Shown here piece after piece: positions 1 to 10,542 of a stretch of 64,000 bases of DNA. Location of the stretch: the NCBI GenBank assembly GCA_905221605.1, contig CAJNDS010002001.1, forward strand, positions 1,129,001-1,193,000, written 5' to 3'. The notes under the pieces were generated by a model. The model did not search any database, had not been told where the DNA came from, and saw only the letters and a program-made list of their open reading frames with translations. This DNA comes from Symbiodinium natans. Lineage: Eukaryota > Sar > Dinophyceae > Suessiales > Symbiodiniaceae. A program made the position numbers and the translations under genes. Position 1 is the first letter of the stretch. Each line of letters begins with the position of its first letter.

Positions 1-3000
1 CACGAACAAACGGCCCACACCGTTTTTCGAAGAGCCGATATGGAAGCAAGCGGTAAAACACCATTCGCTCGCGAACAGTAAGCATCACAGCAAGGCAGCA
101 TGCAGCTGATGGCATGGGCAAGGTCATCAGGGCAGCTTTGGTTGAGATGACAGAGTTTGCAGACTGGCATGCTGCCGAACCCATTGTCATACCAGAGCTC
201 TTTCCCTGTTTGTTTGCGTAGGCAGACTCTACATTGCTCGTCCCTAGAGGCATATTGCCTGTACACAAAATATGCATCGGCTTCTTCAACAATGGCCCAT
301 CTAAGTGCGTAGCAACGAGTGACATCCGAAGCCACGTTCTTTGGCGGGAGGTTTAGCGCAAGCAAAATGGCACATAGCTGTCTCTCATGTGCATGGTTCG
401 CAACTTTTTGTCGAAGATATCCTTGCGCCTGAACACAAGCAGCATTGCGCAACACTGCTCTAAGCGCAATTTGCGCCTGCTTGAGCTTGCGACCGCCTGA
501 GTGAGGGCTCACTCGAGGCAGCGCAGCAGATAGGGCATCATGGCACTTGCTTTTGAACTGCTCAATGATTGGTGAGTCTCCTAAGGAGACTGATTTCTGA
601 ATGGCTTGCCTGGCTTGCACAAGCAACGAATGGTAGAAGGGAAGGTTGGCCGCATGCGCATTTTCAAGGTCATGCAGGATAACGTTTAAAGCCCATTTGC
701 CTCTCCAGCGCAGCAGTAGGCCAACTTTAGATAATATGGCGCCTATCTCAGGATCCATTGCCCTAGGCGCTTTGATAAAATCAAAAACGCCCGCCATATG
801 TTTGGCCTGAATCCAGGGACGCCTCAAAATAGTTGAGCTGGCAATAGCTAGTGCTTTGAGCATATGCCTTTTGGTGAAGGCGTACAAGGAATTGCAGAAA
901 AGAGGGCAAGAGGCAATGAAGGCCGTATGGAATTGAATCCTGGCAGGCATTGATGCAGTAAGGGAAAGAGCTTGTTTATTCCTTCTCAACATATTGCACA
1001 AGGCCTTATCAAGGATCAGCATGCGCAAGGAAACATCTGACATTTTCCTTTGTCCAACCCAATGGATTTCATCAATAGACGTTGCTTGCTCCCATTCATA
1101 TTTTGACATGCGGCCACGCAGGATAAAGCCCAACATTGTTGCAGTCTCAGCAATAATCTTAGACCCCCAAGGCGTCATGTCGAGGAGAAGGATATCAGCA
1201 GTTTTGAAGGGCTTGTTGGTAAGAATAGAAGTTTTGCATTTGCATTTGCAAGGCGATGCAATAATGCAAGCCAACAAAGCCTGGAAATTTTGCTGTTGTG
1301 TGCACATGCAAAGCAGCATATCGCTAGACAGGACGTAGCATTTGCTTCCGCTTACTAAGAGCAGTCCGTGTCGCACGTCAAGCCTAGTCAAGGACATCCT
1401 CATTGCTTGGTCGAGGCTGTAGATGTTCTGTTGAAGCAGTAAGCACAAGGCTTGATGCAATGAGGGACCTCCAATGGTGAGAGTATTGCTCGGTGGAAGC
1501 TGTTTGGACTCAATCCAAGCGACACCAAATTGGGCTATGCATGCTCTGACATCCCCAGGGAGAACCTGTAAAGAAATAAACCCTGCTTGGAAGCATTGGT
1601 GACGGAGAACTTGTAACCCCGCGCTGTGCGCTGGTTCGAAAGTTCTTTGTGCCTTTTCCACCCAATGCAGGCCTTTGGAGGCAGCGCTGTTATCGTCCAT
1701 GTAAGCCGTTAGTCTTATGAAGGAAGAAATGTCGTGCAGCGCCCAAATCAAGGGATCTAAGGCGAGACAGAAAAGGACAACAGAAGTCGCCCTTCCCATA
1801 GCAAGGCCTTGGTGGATGGAGATAGGCTCGAGCAAGAAACCTTGCACTTTATGCTGGGTGCGCCTCCCAAACATAAGGTGGATGACGTAAGCTTTGATCC
1901 AGGCAGGGGCAGCTCTTGCCGCTAAGCACTGTAGTACCCACCAGGGATTCACCCGTTCAAAGGCCTTGGCAAAGTCGGAAAGCATGACTGTGTACTGGGC
2001 ATCTTTGAGCTCCAAGTAGTGTTGCATTTGGGCATAATTTGCCTGTGGTTCTTTGAAGTGATTAAGAAGAGCCTGGGCAGGATGTAGCGAGTCTTTGAAA
2101 GACTCAGCAAGGACAGCGTAGATTGCGGAGTCAATGATTCGATCACAAGTATCGGGCATGTCTAGTGGCCTGTAGTTGTCCGCGTACGCACCCTTGTCTG
2201 CCTTGGGAATGAAGACTAAGGCCTGAAGCGGATGATCAGCTTGAGACAAGCACATCTCCCACATATGATCCCCAAGTAAGTTGGCAAAATAACTCGGATT
2301 TTGCCTATAGAAGGCATAGGGCACACCATCGGGACCCGGGGAAGAATCCTTGGTGGTAATAATGGCCTTGAAGATGATGCTTTCATCTGGTAAGTCAGCC
2401 GGCACGAAGGGGGCCCTTTGCGCATATGGCTGTAGGAGTTTGTCCCACTGGTTATCGTATTGACAAGGGAAGTGGTGCCAAAAGGCTCTAGTTGCCCTTA
2501 GTGCAGCATCAAACTGACTCATAGATGTGATCAGCTGGCCATTTTCGCTTCTGACCTGTTGCGAATCGATGATTCGAGGGCAGATTTTCCTGAAGGCCTG
2601 CCACTTAATTTTAGACTTATCAACCTGCAAATCTCTTTGAGCAACCAGGGAACGAAGACTTGGTGAGGGGGCAGTTTTCAGCTCTGCACCAAGGTGTAGC
2701 CGATTAAGCGCTTCTTGAAGCCAATGTCTCGGGAGCTCGGCTGAACCATTACCTGACGGCGTGAAAGGGGGTATGGTGATATGCCTGGCTAAAGATGTGA
2801 CGGTGCTTGCGTTGACACCGACAGTCGCACCAGTGCTCCTGTTCAAAAGGCGTACCAACTTCCTAATTAATGCAGCAATTGAGTTTCCAGCTTGGGCACG
2901 TAGGTTTGCATGCCACAAGAAACATGTGGCTTTTTGTGCAACGAGCGCGTCAGAAGGGCAGAGTTTTTGACCTTTGTTCTGCTCTTCAATCAAGCGGGCT

Positions 3001-3962
3001 TTAGTGCAATTAATTAGTTTACGAAGAAGAAGGTGCGAAGGGCTAGTCTCCGCAGCCTCGATGCCAGGCAAGTCAGTAGTCGCAGGTGGAACAGAAAAAG
3101 CCGCAGCAGGAACTGTCCGAACAGGTATCGCCGGGACATCTTTGTCAAGCTTATGCTTCGGCCGAAACCGAATCTTTACCAAGTGATGTCCTCCAGTTAC
3201 TTTTTTGTGCTTCCAAGAGACAGAACAGATCTTGGCGGACAAGTACAGCGAACTGGAAATAAGGTAATGGTCAAGGTGACTGCAGGTAGAGCCTTGCTCG
3301 AAAGTTGGCCTGTCAGACTTGCATTCAATCATGTCGCCTTGAGCAAGGAGATGTGCATACTCACCCTCCTTCTGCTGATTAACAGCATTGAAGTCCCCCC
3401 CAAGGACAACCACATGAGTTGCATCCTTGACAAAAGCACTAAGTGCAGGGAAAAGCTTCCCCCATTGATCAGGGTGCCAATAAACCGACAGGAGCCAGTA
3501 GCAGACAGACCGAAATCTGACCAGCACGGCAAGGGCAAAACCAGGCACAAGGTCAACAGTTTCTACGACTTTATAGTCCTGTGGCAAACAGACAGCAACT
3601 CCTCCAGAGTGTCCAGATTCCTTCCAAATTGCGAGAGAGGCAATCGTATTTATTCTGGCTGTTGCCTGTCTGAATCGGTGTAAACAGGCAGCATTCCATT
3701 TGGTTTCCTGCAAAAGCACGGGCGTTTGGTGAGCCAACGCACCAATGGTACGAAGCTTGGCAAGGCCAATAGTGTCGAAGGTACACAGCGAGGTAACGTT
3801 CCAACTAACGACAGCCTGCAGCTTGCACGGCTCCTTTGGGATCGTGTCGAAGTAAGGAACAAGCCTGTCAGCTATGAGATTCAGTGCAAGTTCAAGCTCT
3901 TCTGTCGGGAGCTGAAGATTGATAGCCGCGATTAGGTTAAAAGGTCGGCTGTCATTGGCCAT
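1..3962 (-). CDS. LINE ORF2: APE endonuclease plus reverse transcriptase, 3' end outside window
   Basis: Non-LTR retrotransposon polyprotein that nicks target DNA and copies element RNA at the nick. I followed the frame from ATG at 3962-3960 to the window edge and saw no stop, so at least 1320 codons are present. Seen: endonuclease signatures WNVTS (near residue 50), QETKW (about 85), GGDFN (about 187) and LDHY (about 231). RT signatures are FIPKADKG...NYRPL (about 583), SDFAKAF (motif A, about 660) and AYMDD (motif C, about 752). A CxxC...H...C cluster near residue 1267 resembles the terminal zinc knuckle of LINEs. The order EN-RT-CCHC is typical of APE-type LINEs. It lies 822 bp downstream of the methyltransferase ORF on the same strand and is probably the second ORF of that element. 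All core motifs look intact, so the copy may be young. Confidence 0.93.
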   Translation of the reverse strand, partial: MANDSRPFNLIAAINLQLPTEELELALNLIADRLVPYFDTIPKEPCKLQAVVSWNVTSLCTFDTIGLAKLRTIGALAHQTPVLLQETKWNAACLHRFRQATARINTIASLAIWKESGHSGGVAVCLPQDYKVVETVDLVPGFALAVLVRFRSVCYWLLSVYWHPDQWGKLFPALSAFVKDATHVVVLGGDFNAVNQQKEGEYAHLLAQGDMIECKSDRPTFEQGSTCSHLDHYLISSSLYLSAKICSVSWKHKKVTGGHHLVKIRFRPKHKLDKDVPAIPVRTVPAAAFSVPPATTDLPGIEAAETSPSHLLLRKLINCTKARLIEEQNKGQKLCPSDALVAQKATCFLWHANLRAQAGNSIAALIRKLVRLLNRSTGATVGVNASTVTSLARHITIPPFTPSGNGSAELPRHWLQEALNRLHLGAELKTAPSPSLRSLVAQRDLQVDKSKIKWQAFRKICPRIIDSQQVRSENGQLITSMSQFDAALRATRAFWHHFPCQYDNQWDKLLQPYAQRAPFVPADLPDESIIFKAIITTKDSSPGPDGVPYAFYRQNPSYFANLLGDHMWEMCLSQADHPLQALVFIPKADKGAYADNYRPLDMPDTCDRIIDSAIYAVLAESFKDSLHPAQALLNHFKEPQANYAQMQHYLELKDAQYTVMLSDFAKAFERVNPWWVLQCLAARAAPAWIKAYVIHLMFGRRTQHKVQGFLLEPISIHQGLAMGRATSVVLFCLALDPLIWALHDISSFIRLTAYMDDNSAASKGLHWVEKAQRTFEPAHSAGLQVLRHQCFQAGFISLQVLPGDVRACIAQFGVAWIESKQLPPSNTLTIGGPSLHQALCLLLQQNIYSLDQAMRMSLTRLDVRHGLLLVSGSKCYVLSSDMLLCMCTQQQNFQALLACIIASPCKCKCKTSILTNKPFKTADILLLDMTPWGSKIIAETATMLGFILRGRMSKYEWEQATSIDEIHWVGQRKMSDVSLRMLILDKALCNMLRRNKQALSLTASMPARIQFHTAFIASCPLFCNSLYAFTKRHMLKALAIASSTILRRPWIQAKHMAGVFDFIKAPRAMDPEIGAILSKVGLLLRWRGKWALNVILHDLENAHAANLPFYHSLLVQARQAIQKSVSLGDSPIIEQFKSKCHDALSAALPRVSPHSGGRKLKQAQIALRAVLRNAACVQAQGYLRQKVANHAHERQLCAILLALNLPPKNVASDVTRCYALRWAIVEEADAYFVYRQYASRDEQCRVCLRKQTGKELWYDNGFGSMPVCKLCHLNQSCPDDLAHAISCMLPCCDAYCSRANGVLPLASISALRKTVWAVCS

Positions 3963-4052
3963 GAGAGCAAGCTTCAGCTCACGTGTTGTGGGATAGGTGA
4001 GTGGCAGGTTGTAGGCAAGGAGAATGCTGTTGAGGGATCTGACACGTGCGCG

Positions 4053-4730
4053 ATGTTGCAACACTTGAAAGATGCCAACGCCCGCAAGAAGTCTCCGCCA
4101 GTCGACTTCTTCCTATATGTCGAACAAGATGATCCATGTGCCTTAGCAATGCTCAATGCTTCCCAGGCTCGTGATACTGTGCATGCGCTTACCCAAGCAT
4201 CGATCATTGAGGTCGTTGACATTGAACGAAGAGGAGCCAGCCCTGGCACCTTCCTTCACAAAGTAATCGAAGAGAACAGCCAGCTACCTACGCCTTGTCT
4301 GATATTTGAGGGTAACGAAGCTGCCTTGCATTTGCACGGCCATACTATCCTCTGTTCCCCTTACCTTGGGCAAAGGGAACTCTTTGCGCTTTTCTTAACC
4401 CCATACTTTGCTGAGAATTATACCAGTAAAGCCTTTGATTCAGATTGCAACTCGAACGAAGCCTGGCTTAGCGAGGTCTTGCGCGACTTCTCTTGCTTTG
4501 CTAAGCTTGCTCTACTGTGTCGACAGGCTGTGTATATTGGTATTGATGCACGAGGCGCACATTACACCACATATAAGCAAGGTACGGTGCATCAACAGAC
4601 TGTCACCCACAACAACATCCCCTCCACAATTCCCACCCAAGAAAAGGCACTGCGCATTTATGTCTACGATCGGCAACCTGCTGTCTACCATTGCTTCTAT
4701 GGGGTCCATCGGGACCCTTTGCCCCTATGA
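4053..4730 (+). CDS. Antisense 225-aa ORF between the two LINE ORFs, function unknown
   Basis: An ATG-started ORF on the strand opposite to the LINE genes, filling most of the 822-bp space between ORF1 (ends 4785) and ORF2 (starts 3962). The composition is protein-like: alternating hydrophobic strands and helices, no low-complexity run, few rare residues. The N-terminal half has a strand (FFLYVEQDD), a lone DPCAL site, a second strand (IIEVVDIE) and a TPCLIFEG segment. Its spacing is loosely like a thioredoxin/glutaredoxin fold with a single cysteine and a proline before a strand; that is a guess from pattern only. The opposite strand has only short frames here, so this is not an obvious shadow of a longer gene. 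It could be a captured gene carried by the element, or a chance ORF. Confidence 0.45.
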   Translation: MLQHLKDANARKKSPPVDFFLYVEQDDPCALAMLNASQARDTVHALTQASIIEVVDIERRGASPGTFLHKVIEENSQLPTPCLIFEGNEAALHLHGHTILCSPYLGQRELFALFLTPYFAENYTSKAFDSDCNSNEAWLSEVLRDFSCFAKLALLCRQAVYIGIDARGAHYTTYKQGTVHQQTVTHNNIPSTIPTQEKALRIYVYDRQPAVYHCFYGVHRDPLPL

Positions 4731-4784
4731 CGACGATTCGTGACGTTGTGATCAAGGCAAGGTCTACGACCTTCCTTGATCACC

Positions 4785-7700
4785 TCAATGCCTATGTTGC
4801 TTGTCGTAGACATAGAGAGTATTTTGCTGTCCCTTTACAAGGAGGAATTGAGGGATGAACTCGTCTCTATACGCGACAAACTCAAGATGCAACGTTTTGA
4901 GAAAGCTGATCAGGCACCACCCTTGTGCAGGGAAGTCAAGAAAATGTAAGGCAAACTTGGCACCGAGATTCGCAACAGTCTCTCTGCACAAATTGGCCAT
5001 GACATTGCGTCTCGATCCACACAAAAGTTGTAATTGAGGGTCGACAATTTGCAAGACACGCTGGATGGCCGATGGGATCCCTTTTTCTTGCAATAAGTCT
5101 TGCGTTTGATGGAATCGAGTTTCCGTCACAAAGGAAATTCCTCTAGGAATGCCGGACGCGCTCTCTCTAATGCCTTGGAATTTACCTTGGCCGGGGGTAT
5201 ACTCCAGAACAACAGGTTTATTGACAATTAAACCTTGTTTGAGCCAGCCAACAGCATTAAGTTCATCGCATGGAAAAGGGGCATGAAACTTATGCGAAAA
5301 CTTGTCTTGTAGCTTAACAGCTGTAGTAGCAGCAAGAACTTGTTGGCCATAGCTAGGCCAGTATTGGAGAAACTGTGAGAGGGGAAGCGGCTTCCAATGA
5401 CTGTCGGGGTTTTCATTCAGTAACTCTCGAAGGGATGCGTGTTTGATCGCAGCTTTGAGAGCACCAGGGTAGAAGCAGTTCCCAACAATGGAAGCAATAC
5501 ACATATCATTAATGTGTTCTTCCACATCTGCAAGCCAGATATCGAGCTCAGCATCTCTCAACATTTCCTTGTAGTGAGCAACCCTGAAGGGAGGAATGCC
5601 ACTATCACCGATAAGGAAAGCATTTTCTGCACGGAGAAGTTCGTAATTAGCTTCAGCAAAGCGATCCATTGCTGCAAGGCTTGGGACGTCCGCTTGAAGA
5701 GAAAGCTTCTGAACATCTGTTACAAAGCGCAGGCCAATGGGTCCATCAGGAACAAATTTTTCCCATTGTAGATTTGGAACCCCATTGGAGGTATTAGCCG
5801 CTTGTGAGAATTGCCTCTGGAAGGCTTCAGCTCCGCCGAAGCTGGGTACATGGTAAAGAAGGGCAGAGGGGTGGTAAAAGTATGCAGCCAATCGAAGCCC
5901 CCTCTCGCGATCAAAGCGTTTGGGACGAAGCCAAGGCTTGAGCTTTTCGCCAGGGGGTTTTATTCCGCACATGTGTTCCGCAACAGGACGCCATCCTTGG
6001 AACCACGGAGTGGGGCGATTGCTGAAGGTGCCAATTTGCCCATATCTAGTAAAGAATTTTCTTTTCCTTTCAACATGGCCGAATGTAGCTCCAGCAATAT
6101 GATGGCAGCAACAATCACGTATTCCGAAGATCTGCTGAATGAAGCCCTGGTGGATGGGCTTCATAGACCCAGCATTTTCAAGGAAGATGTGCACGCACTG
6201 AAGGATACTGGGTTCAATGCTTTGGAATGCAAGCAAAATCGCGTATAAGACAAGCATGTGTTGCGAGCGGTCTCCCAGAAGTCCTAATCCACCTGAGCTG
6301 GACCCTGCAACCGTGAGATCTTGGCAGGGGGAACCGGCGGGAATGATGATGGCTGTTTTTTGTGGATGAATCCTTCCCAGGAAGGACAAACATTCACGCA
6401 GCAATCGGTAATCCTCTTTAAGTAGAGTCCAAACGTCATCAATTGCGATCGATGGCACACGGTGCGAGTCAAGAGCCCATCTTTGGCTTTTGTCATAGTC
6501 ATACTTATGGCATATGAGGGCGCGAAGGACGCTGTCACTTTCTGCACTCACAGCCGCAACAGGTTGTTGCTTGAGGCATTCAACGGTGACAGCACGTGAT
6601 ATTCCGCATCCATCAAAAAGCGATAAGATGATGTAACGTTCAACACCAAGTGCGACCTGTATGCAGTCTTCCGACGAGACAGCATTAATTTGATTGTTCC
6701 TGCTTCCAATTTTACCATCTTTTCTCTTGGAGACAGGCTTGGCATTGTTAAGCTTATCGAGGCTTTTCTTGACTCTACGCATCTGAGAATCAGAGCTCAA
6801 GTCGGGCTTGGCTTTAAGGGGCTGGCTGCCCCTATCAGAGCCATTCTTCTCAGAGTTCAGCGCAGTTTGAACTTCATGTTGTTGCGGTCTCTGTTCCTCA
6901 TCGGAATCAGTAGCAATGGAGTGCACTTCAGGAAGAGATGCACTATCAAGTTGTGTCGCCAGAGCAGTACTAGGGTCGGGTTGGAGACTAACACTGGCTT
7001 GGTGTTCTGACTCCTCATCGAGTTTGCCCTTTTGGGCGAGAGTAAATTCAGTACCGCTTTTACATTCCTCGGCTTGTGGCAGAAGATGGGCACAGGACGG
7101 ATTAGGCAAGCCAAAATCATCCTCTGAGGTGATGGTCATATAGGTTGCAGAAGGGACAGGGCTGTCCCAGCTTGCAACCTTCGTTATCTTAGCTTGCTCA
7201 ATAGTGAGTGTTTCACTACTGATATGCTGTTCTGCGTTTTCACTGGGATCAGCATGATGCCGGATAATCTCATTAAAAGAGTTAATGAGAGCAGTGGCGG
7301 GGTAAAGCTGATTGGCACAAACACTTCTGATGAAGATGGCTTCAATGTAGTGCTCAGCCTTAATCAATTGTGCCCACAAATTTTCTTTACGGACTCCGTA
7401 GATTGAGTCATAAAGAAGAATTGAGTCTCCTGCTTGTTCTTTGGCATGGTGTAGCACTAGGTAGTGCTTAGCACTAGGATCACGCAGAACGAGTGCAACG
7501 ACAATATATGCCTGTTGCATGACTGATACCGTACTGCCAAGAAAGCTTTGGATATCCGCCTCGCTTTTGCAGACTTGCGCAAAAGAGCTTTTCTGAGTCT
7601 TCTGTGTGAGAAGGCAGAAGAAAGACGGGAGTCTTTGAATGGCAAGTTTGCACGTGTCATTGCTAGGGCTCAAGTTTTGCTGCATGCACGCAATCGCAAG

Positions 7701-10436
7701 GTCAGCAAGTTGACCTAGATCAGCGAGGATACTGATCTGATCAGAGGAGTCCTGTTCAGAATGCAACGGCAGAGCAAGAATGGGCTGTGGCTGCTGGCAC
7801 ATGGAGCACTTGCAGTGGATCTGCACAAGCATGGTGTATTGCTCCTTGGCCGGAATAGCCCAAATGGCCTTACTATACACCTCAGTAAAGCTTTGAAGCT
7901 CCAACGGTGTAGCACTTGCCAATTGAAGATAGGTCAGACCAAGTATATGTGCAAGCTTGGCTCGAGCAGCCTCACGTATATTATATCCAACCGCAGCAAG
8001 GACAAGAGCTGCTTGTTTAGGAAAGGGGGCGTAATGCTGGCATTGCTCTTTGTTCCATTGAGCACACGAGATGACCCGATAGGCAGCAGCAACAGGGCAA
8101 TAAAGGCCAGCAATGCGCCTTTGCACTTCTTCTTGAACGTTGGCCGGGACTTCCGCCTGGAACCTTAGGACAGTATTACGTCTTCTAGCAATCTCAACCT
8201 TTTCCTTGCTACTCTCAATATTTCTTTTGCCAGCCCCACCTTCTTGACTCAACTGTGCTGAGGCAGGATTTTCCGGTAACATATTGGCAGCCGTATCATC
8301 ACCTTTAACAGCAGGAGGCTTTCCATGGAGCAAAGTCGGGCACTGGGCAGTATCCGATTGCTCCATGGCAACCTTGCTTGACTTCCCATCCTGATGATTG
8401 GCACATCTGGCTTTGTTCGGCTTATTGGCTGCAGTAGCCTTAAGTCTATCATCAGTGTGGATGTTAAAAGCATAGATGACGCTAGTATTAATCCCTATCA
8501 ACTTGATGATATCACATGAGTGACATCGTGGCAGGAATAGAAGCGCGCCCTGATGTAGGGAGACGAGAACATTGTTACTCGCAGAAGATCCCGGATGACA
8601 AGCGAGATGTTGGCCGTTCTTGAGAACTAGCGGGATCTCTAGTTCAGTCTTACCAGTAATGCGGACAAGCAGGTACTGGATAGATCCCAGTTCAGCAGTA
8701 AAGTCTTCATCCTCTTGGGAAGCCTTAGGAAGGTTTTCTGGCAATCTCCAACCTTGAAAGGCTTCATTTTGGCTGAGAAATGTCTGGACACTCTGCAGCT
8801 TCACTAGTTCGGGAACATCCTCACATTTACCAGTCATAACAACGTAGGGCGCCTGTCTGTCAATGATCAGGAAATGTGTTTCAAGGTCATCCTTGTGCCA
8901 AATTGTACTAGCAATTCGTTGTTTGGACAAGGGGTGATACTCATCCCTTGCTCTGACATGGATCAATCTTCCTTGCCCAATCTTATCGCTCCCAGAGTGG
9001 CAATTCAAAAAATGTTCTCTAGGGTTCTCGGAAATGTGATTGATGGGCTTGTTGCTCCATCTTGGGGCATCAACAACCTCTTGCAGCAATTGCACTTCAG
9101 TTCTTCCACATGGAAGGTCGAAATATTGACATTGAGTGAGCGCATCGGCAGCGGCGACAGTAGCAGTTACATGGACAGCAGGTATGACAACATCAGTGCC
9201 AGCTAATACATGAACGATTCCTCTGTATTGCACCGGAATTTTGATGTACTCAAGATCCTGAATAATGTCTTGCATGTCTCCGGTGCAATTGTGAAAGGTG
9301 ATCTGCAGAGAAACCTCTGTAGAGTTGAAAGGTTGAGTCACCTTCCAAGCAAAGATTTCCTGTGAGTTCTTCACATTGCAAATGTGAAATCTTGCGGCAT
9401 GCAACGCGAGGCTGTCAGGGATGGTAAGCTGCTTTTGCCGAAGACCCAAGATAGCCTTCTGCAGCTGATAGGGGTCCGCAAAGATCCTCAGATACTTCCC
9501 AGGAGCAGTGTGGAACGCATTCATAAGCCTGTGCTGATTGAGAATGCAATGCACTTGGAAGGCTTCATCCTTAGTTCGGGCAGAGTTGATAGCATATGGG
9601 AGGTCAACGAAGTTGACACTATTGCCCGGCATCCCTTCAAGAGGCGCAAAGCGATACCAGACCTGGAGCTCAATTTGTGATTTGCCTTCAGTTTGTTTGA
9701 GCACCTTATCATACATCTCTTCAACCTTCAGCATTAAAGCTTGAAGTTGACTTATGCTGATCTTAGGCGCTCTGAGGCAAACAACACATCGATTCTCCTG
9801 ATCAGTTAACGCAACGATGGGCTGCTGTGGCTTCCTAATGTGAGCCAGTCCAAAGTCTCGACTGAGGTGTTTAACTTCCTCGTCAAATGTTCCAACAGTG
9901 CCAGCGATAATGACTTCAGTATTGCCGGCTTCTTGCTTCATGGAAGGCGTTATGGCAATGTAGTAGCAAGTGTGATGGACAGGGTAGCTGCTGGGAATGT
10001 AAGTGACCAAATATACAAGTTCCCGCTTGCCCTGCACTTCAATGGCACCAATAACCGTCAGGCTGTGGATTTGACGAAGGAAGTCTTCATCATAACTCCT
10101 GAAGAGTACACAGGGGATGTCTGATATGGAAAGTGAGCTGTGCAAATTACTCACGATCGTTATACTCGTCTGTTGTGTAAGACCCTTCCTTAGATTGTGA
10201 AGGAAACTCTTACTAGGGTTGACGAGTAAGATAGATTGGAGCTCTGAGCCCTGCACTTGGCGCAATTCTTGCATAGTTTGTGTAGACACGATGCATCCAT
10301 CTCTAAGATATTCCAGCAAATGTGTTGATGGTGTTCTGGCAAAGAGAGCATCATACTCAGTGAGATGACCCAACATAAAGTCGGCAAGACACTGAAATGC
10401 GCTTCCATCGATGTTGCTGATTCGATCTTGCGACAT
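4785..10436 (-). CDS. LINE ORF1 (1883 aa) with C5-cytosine DNA methyltransferase domain
   Basis: Long single ORF beginning at ATG 10436-10434. The C-terminal third is a C5-cytosine DNA methyltransferase, which would transfer methyl from SAM to cytosine in DNA. Motifs seen: SLFDGCGISR (motif I, SAM loop, about residue 1272), AGSPCQDL (motif IV with catalytic Cys, about 1370), FLENAGSM (motif VI Glu, about 1419), ERKRKFF (motif VIII-like, about 1455) and GNCFYPGAL (motif X-like, about 1650). The SPCQDL, ENxxSM and ERKRKFF forms are closer to DNMT3-type enzymes than to DNMT1. Upstream, residues about 870-1020 hold a CxCxxC cluster and a KHYLVL...YDSIYG stretch that could be a decayed papain-like or USP-like fold (weak). 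A basic, Ser/Lys-rich linker (about 1225-1255) precedes the methyltransferase. The first 800 residues are not recognised and may serve the RNA-binding ORF1 role. Methyltransferases captured by retrotransposons are known in Symbiodinium. Confidence 0.88.
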   Translation of the reverse strand: MSQDRISNIDGSAFQCLADFMLGHLTEYDALFARTPSTHLLEYLRDGCIVSTQTMQELRQVQGSELQSILLVNPSKSFLHNLRKGLTQQTSITIVSNLHSSLSISDIPCVLFRSYDEDFLRQIHSLTVIGAIEVQGKRELVYLVTYIPSSYPVHHTCYYIAITPSMKQEAGNTEVIIAGTVGTFDEEVKHLSRDFGLAHIRKPQQPIVALTDQENRCVVCLRAPKISISQLQALMLKVEEMYDKVLKQTEGKSQIELQVWYRFAPLEGMPGNSVNFVDLPYAINSARTKDEAFQVHCILNQHRLMNAFHTAPGKYLRIFADPYQLQKAILGLRQKQLTIPDSLALHAARFHICNVKNSQEIFAWKVTQPFNSTEVSLQITFHNCTGDMQDIIQDLEYIKIPVQYRGIVHVLAGTDVVIPAVHVTATVAAADALTQCQYFDLPCGRTEVQLLQEVVDAPRWSNKPINHISENPREHFLNCHSGSDKIGQGRLIHVRARDEYHPLSKQRIASTIWHKDDLETHFLIIDRQAPYVVMTGKCEDVPELVKLQSVQTFLSQNEAFQGWRLPENLPKASQEDEDFTAELGSIQYLLVRITGKTELEIPLVLKNGQHLACHPGSSASNNVLVSLHQGALLFLPRCHSCDIIKLIGINTSVIYAFNIHTDDRLKATAANKPNKARCANHQDGKSSKVAMEQSDTAQCPTLLHGKPPAVKGDDTAANMLPENPASAQLSQEGGAGKRNIESSKEKVEIARRRNTVLRFQAEVPANVQEEVQRRIAGLYCPVAAAYRVISCAQWNKEQCQHYAPFPKQAALVLAAVGYNIREAARAKLAHILGLTYLQLASATPLELQSFTEVYSKAIWAIPAKEQYTMLVQIHCKCSMCQQPQPILALPLHSEQDSSDQISILADLGQLADLAIACMQQNLSPSNDTCKLAIQRLPSFFCLLTQKTQKSSFAQVCKSEADIQSFLGSTVSVMQQAYIVVALVLRDPSAKHYLVLHHAKEQAGDSILLYDSIYGVRKENLWAQLIKAEHYIEAIFIRSVCANQLYPATALINSFNEIIRHHADPSENAEQHISSETLTIEQAKITKVASWDSPVPSATYMTITSEDDFGLPNPSCAHLLPQAEECKSGTEFTLAQKGKLDEESEHQASVSLQPDPSTALATQLDSASLPEVHSIATDSDEEQRPQQHEVQTALNSEKNGSDRGSQPLKAKPDLSSDSQMRRVKKSLDKLNNAKPVSKRKDGKIGSRNNQINAVSSEDCIQVALGVERYIILSLFDGCGISRAVTVECLKQQPVAAVSAESDSVLRALICHKYDYDKSQRWALDSHRVPSIAIDDVWTLLKEDYRLLRECLSFLGRIHPQKTAIIIPAGSPCQDLTVAGSSSGGLGLLGDRSQHMLVLYAILLAFQSIEPSILQCVHIFLENAGSMKPIHQGFIQQIFGIRDCCCHHIAGATFGHVERKRKFFTRYGQIGTFSNRPTPWFQGWRPVAEHMCGIKPPGEKLKPWLRPKRFDRERGLRLAAYFYHPSALLYHVPSFGGAEAFQRQFSQAANTSNGVPNLQWEKFVPDGPIGLRFVTDVQKLSLQADVPSLAAMDRFAEANYELLRAENAFLIGDSGIPPFRVAHYKEMLRDAELDIWLADVEEHINDMCIASIVGNCFYPGALKAAIKHASLRELLNENPDSHWKPLPLSQFLQYWPSYGQQVLAATTAVKLQDKFSHKFHAPFPCDELNAVGWLKQGLIVNKPVVLEYTPGQGKFQGIRESASGIPRGISFVTETRFHQTQDLLQEKGIPSAIQRVLQIVDPQLQLLCGSRRNVMANLCRETVANLGAKFALHFLDFPAQGWCLISFLKTLHLEFVAYRDEFIPQFLLVKGQQNTLYVYDKQHRH

Positions 10437-10542
10437 GGTGCAGATACCTTACGCCGAAGCTATCCGTACTGCACAATGCGCAAGACAAATTTGCCAAAAG
10501 GTGCAAATAAAGTAAAGAAGCTCCCACCCTTAAGAAGTTTGC

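Noticed and set aside
3033-3683. 216-aa plus-strand ORF
   Set aside because: Lies fully opposite the LINE endonuclease domain and reads as its antisense shadow.
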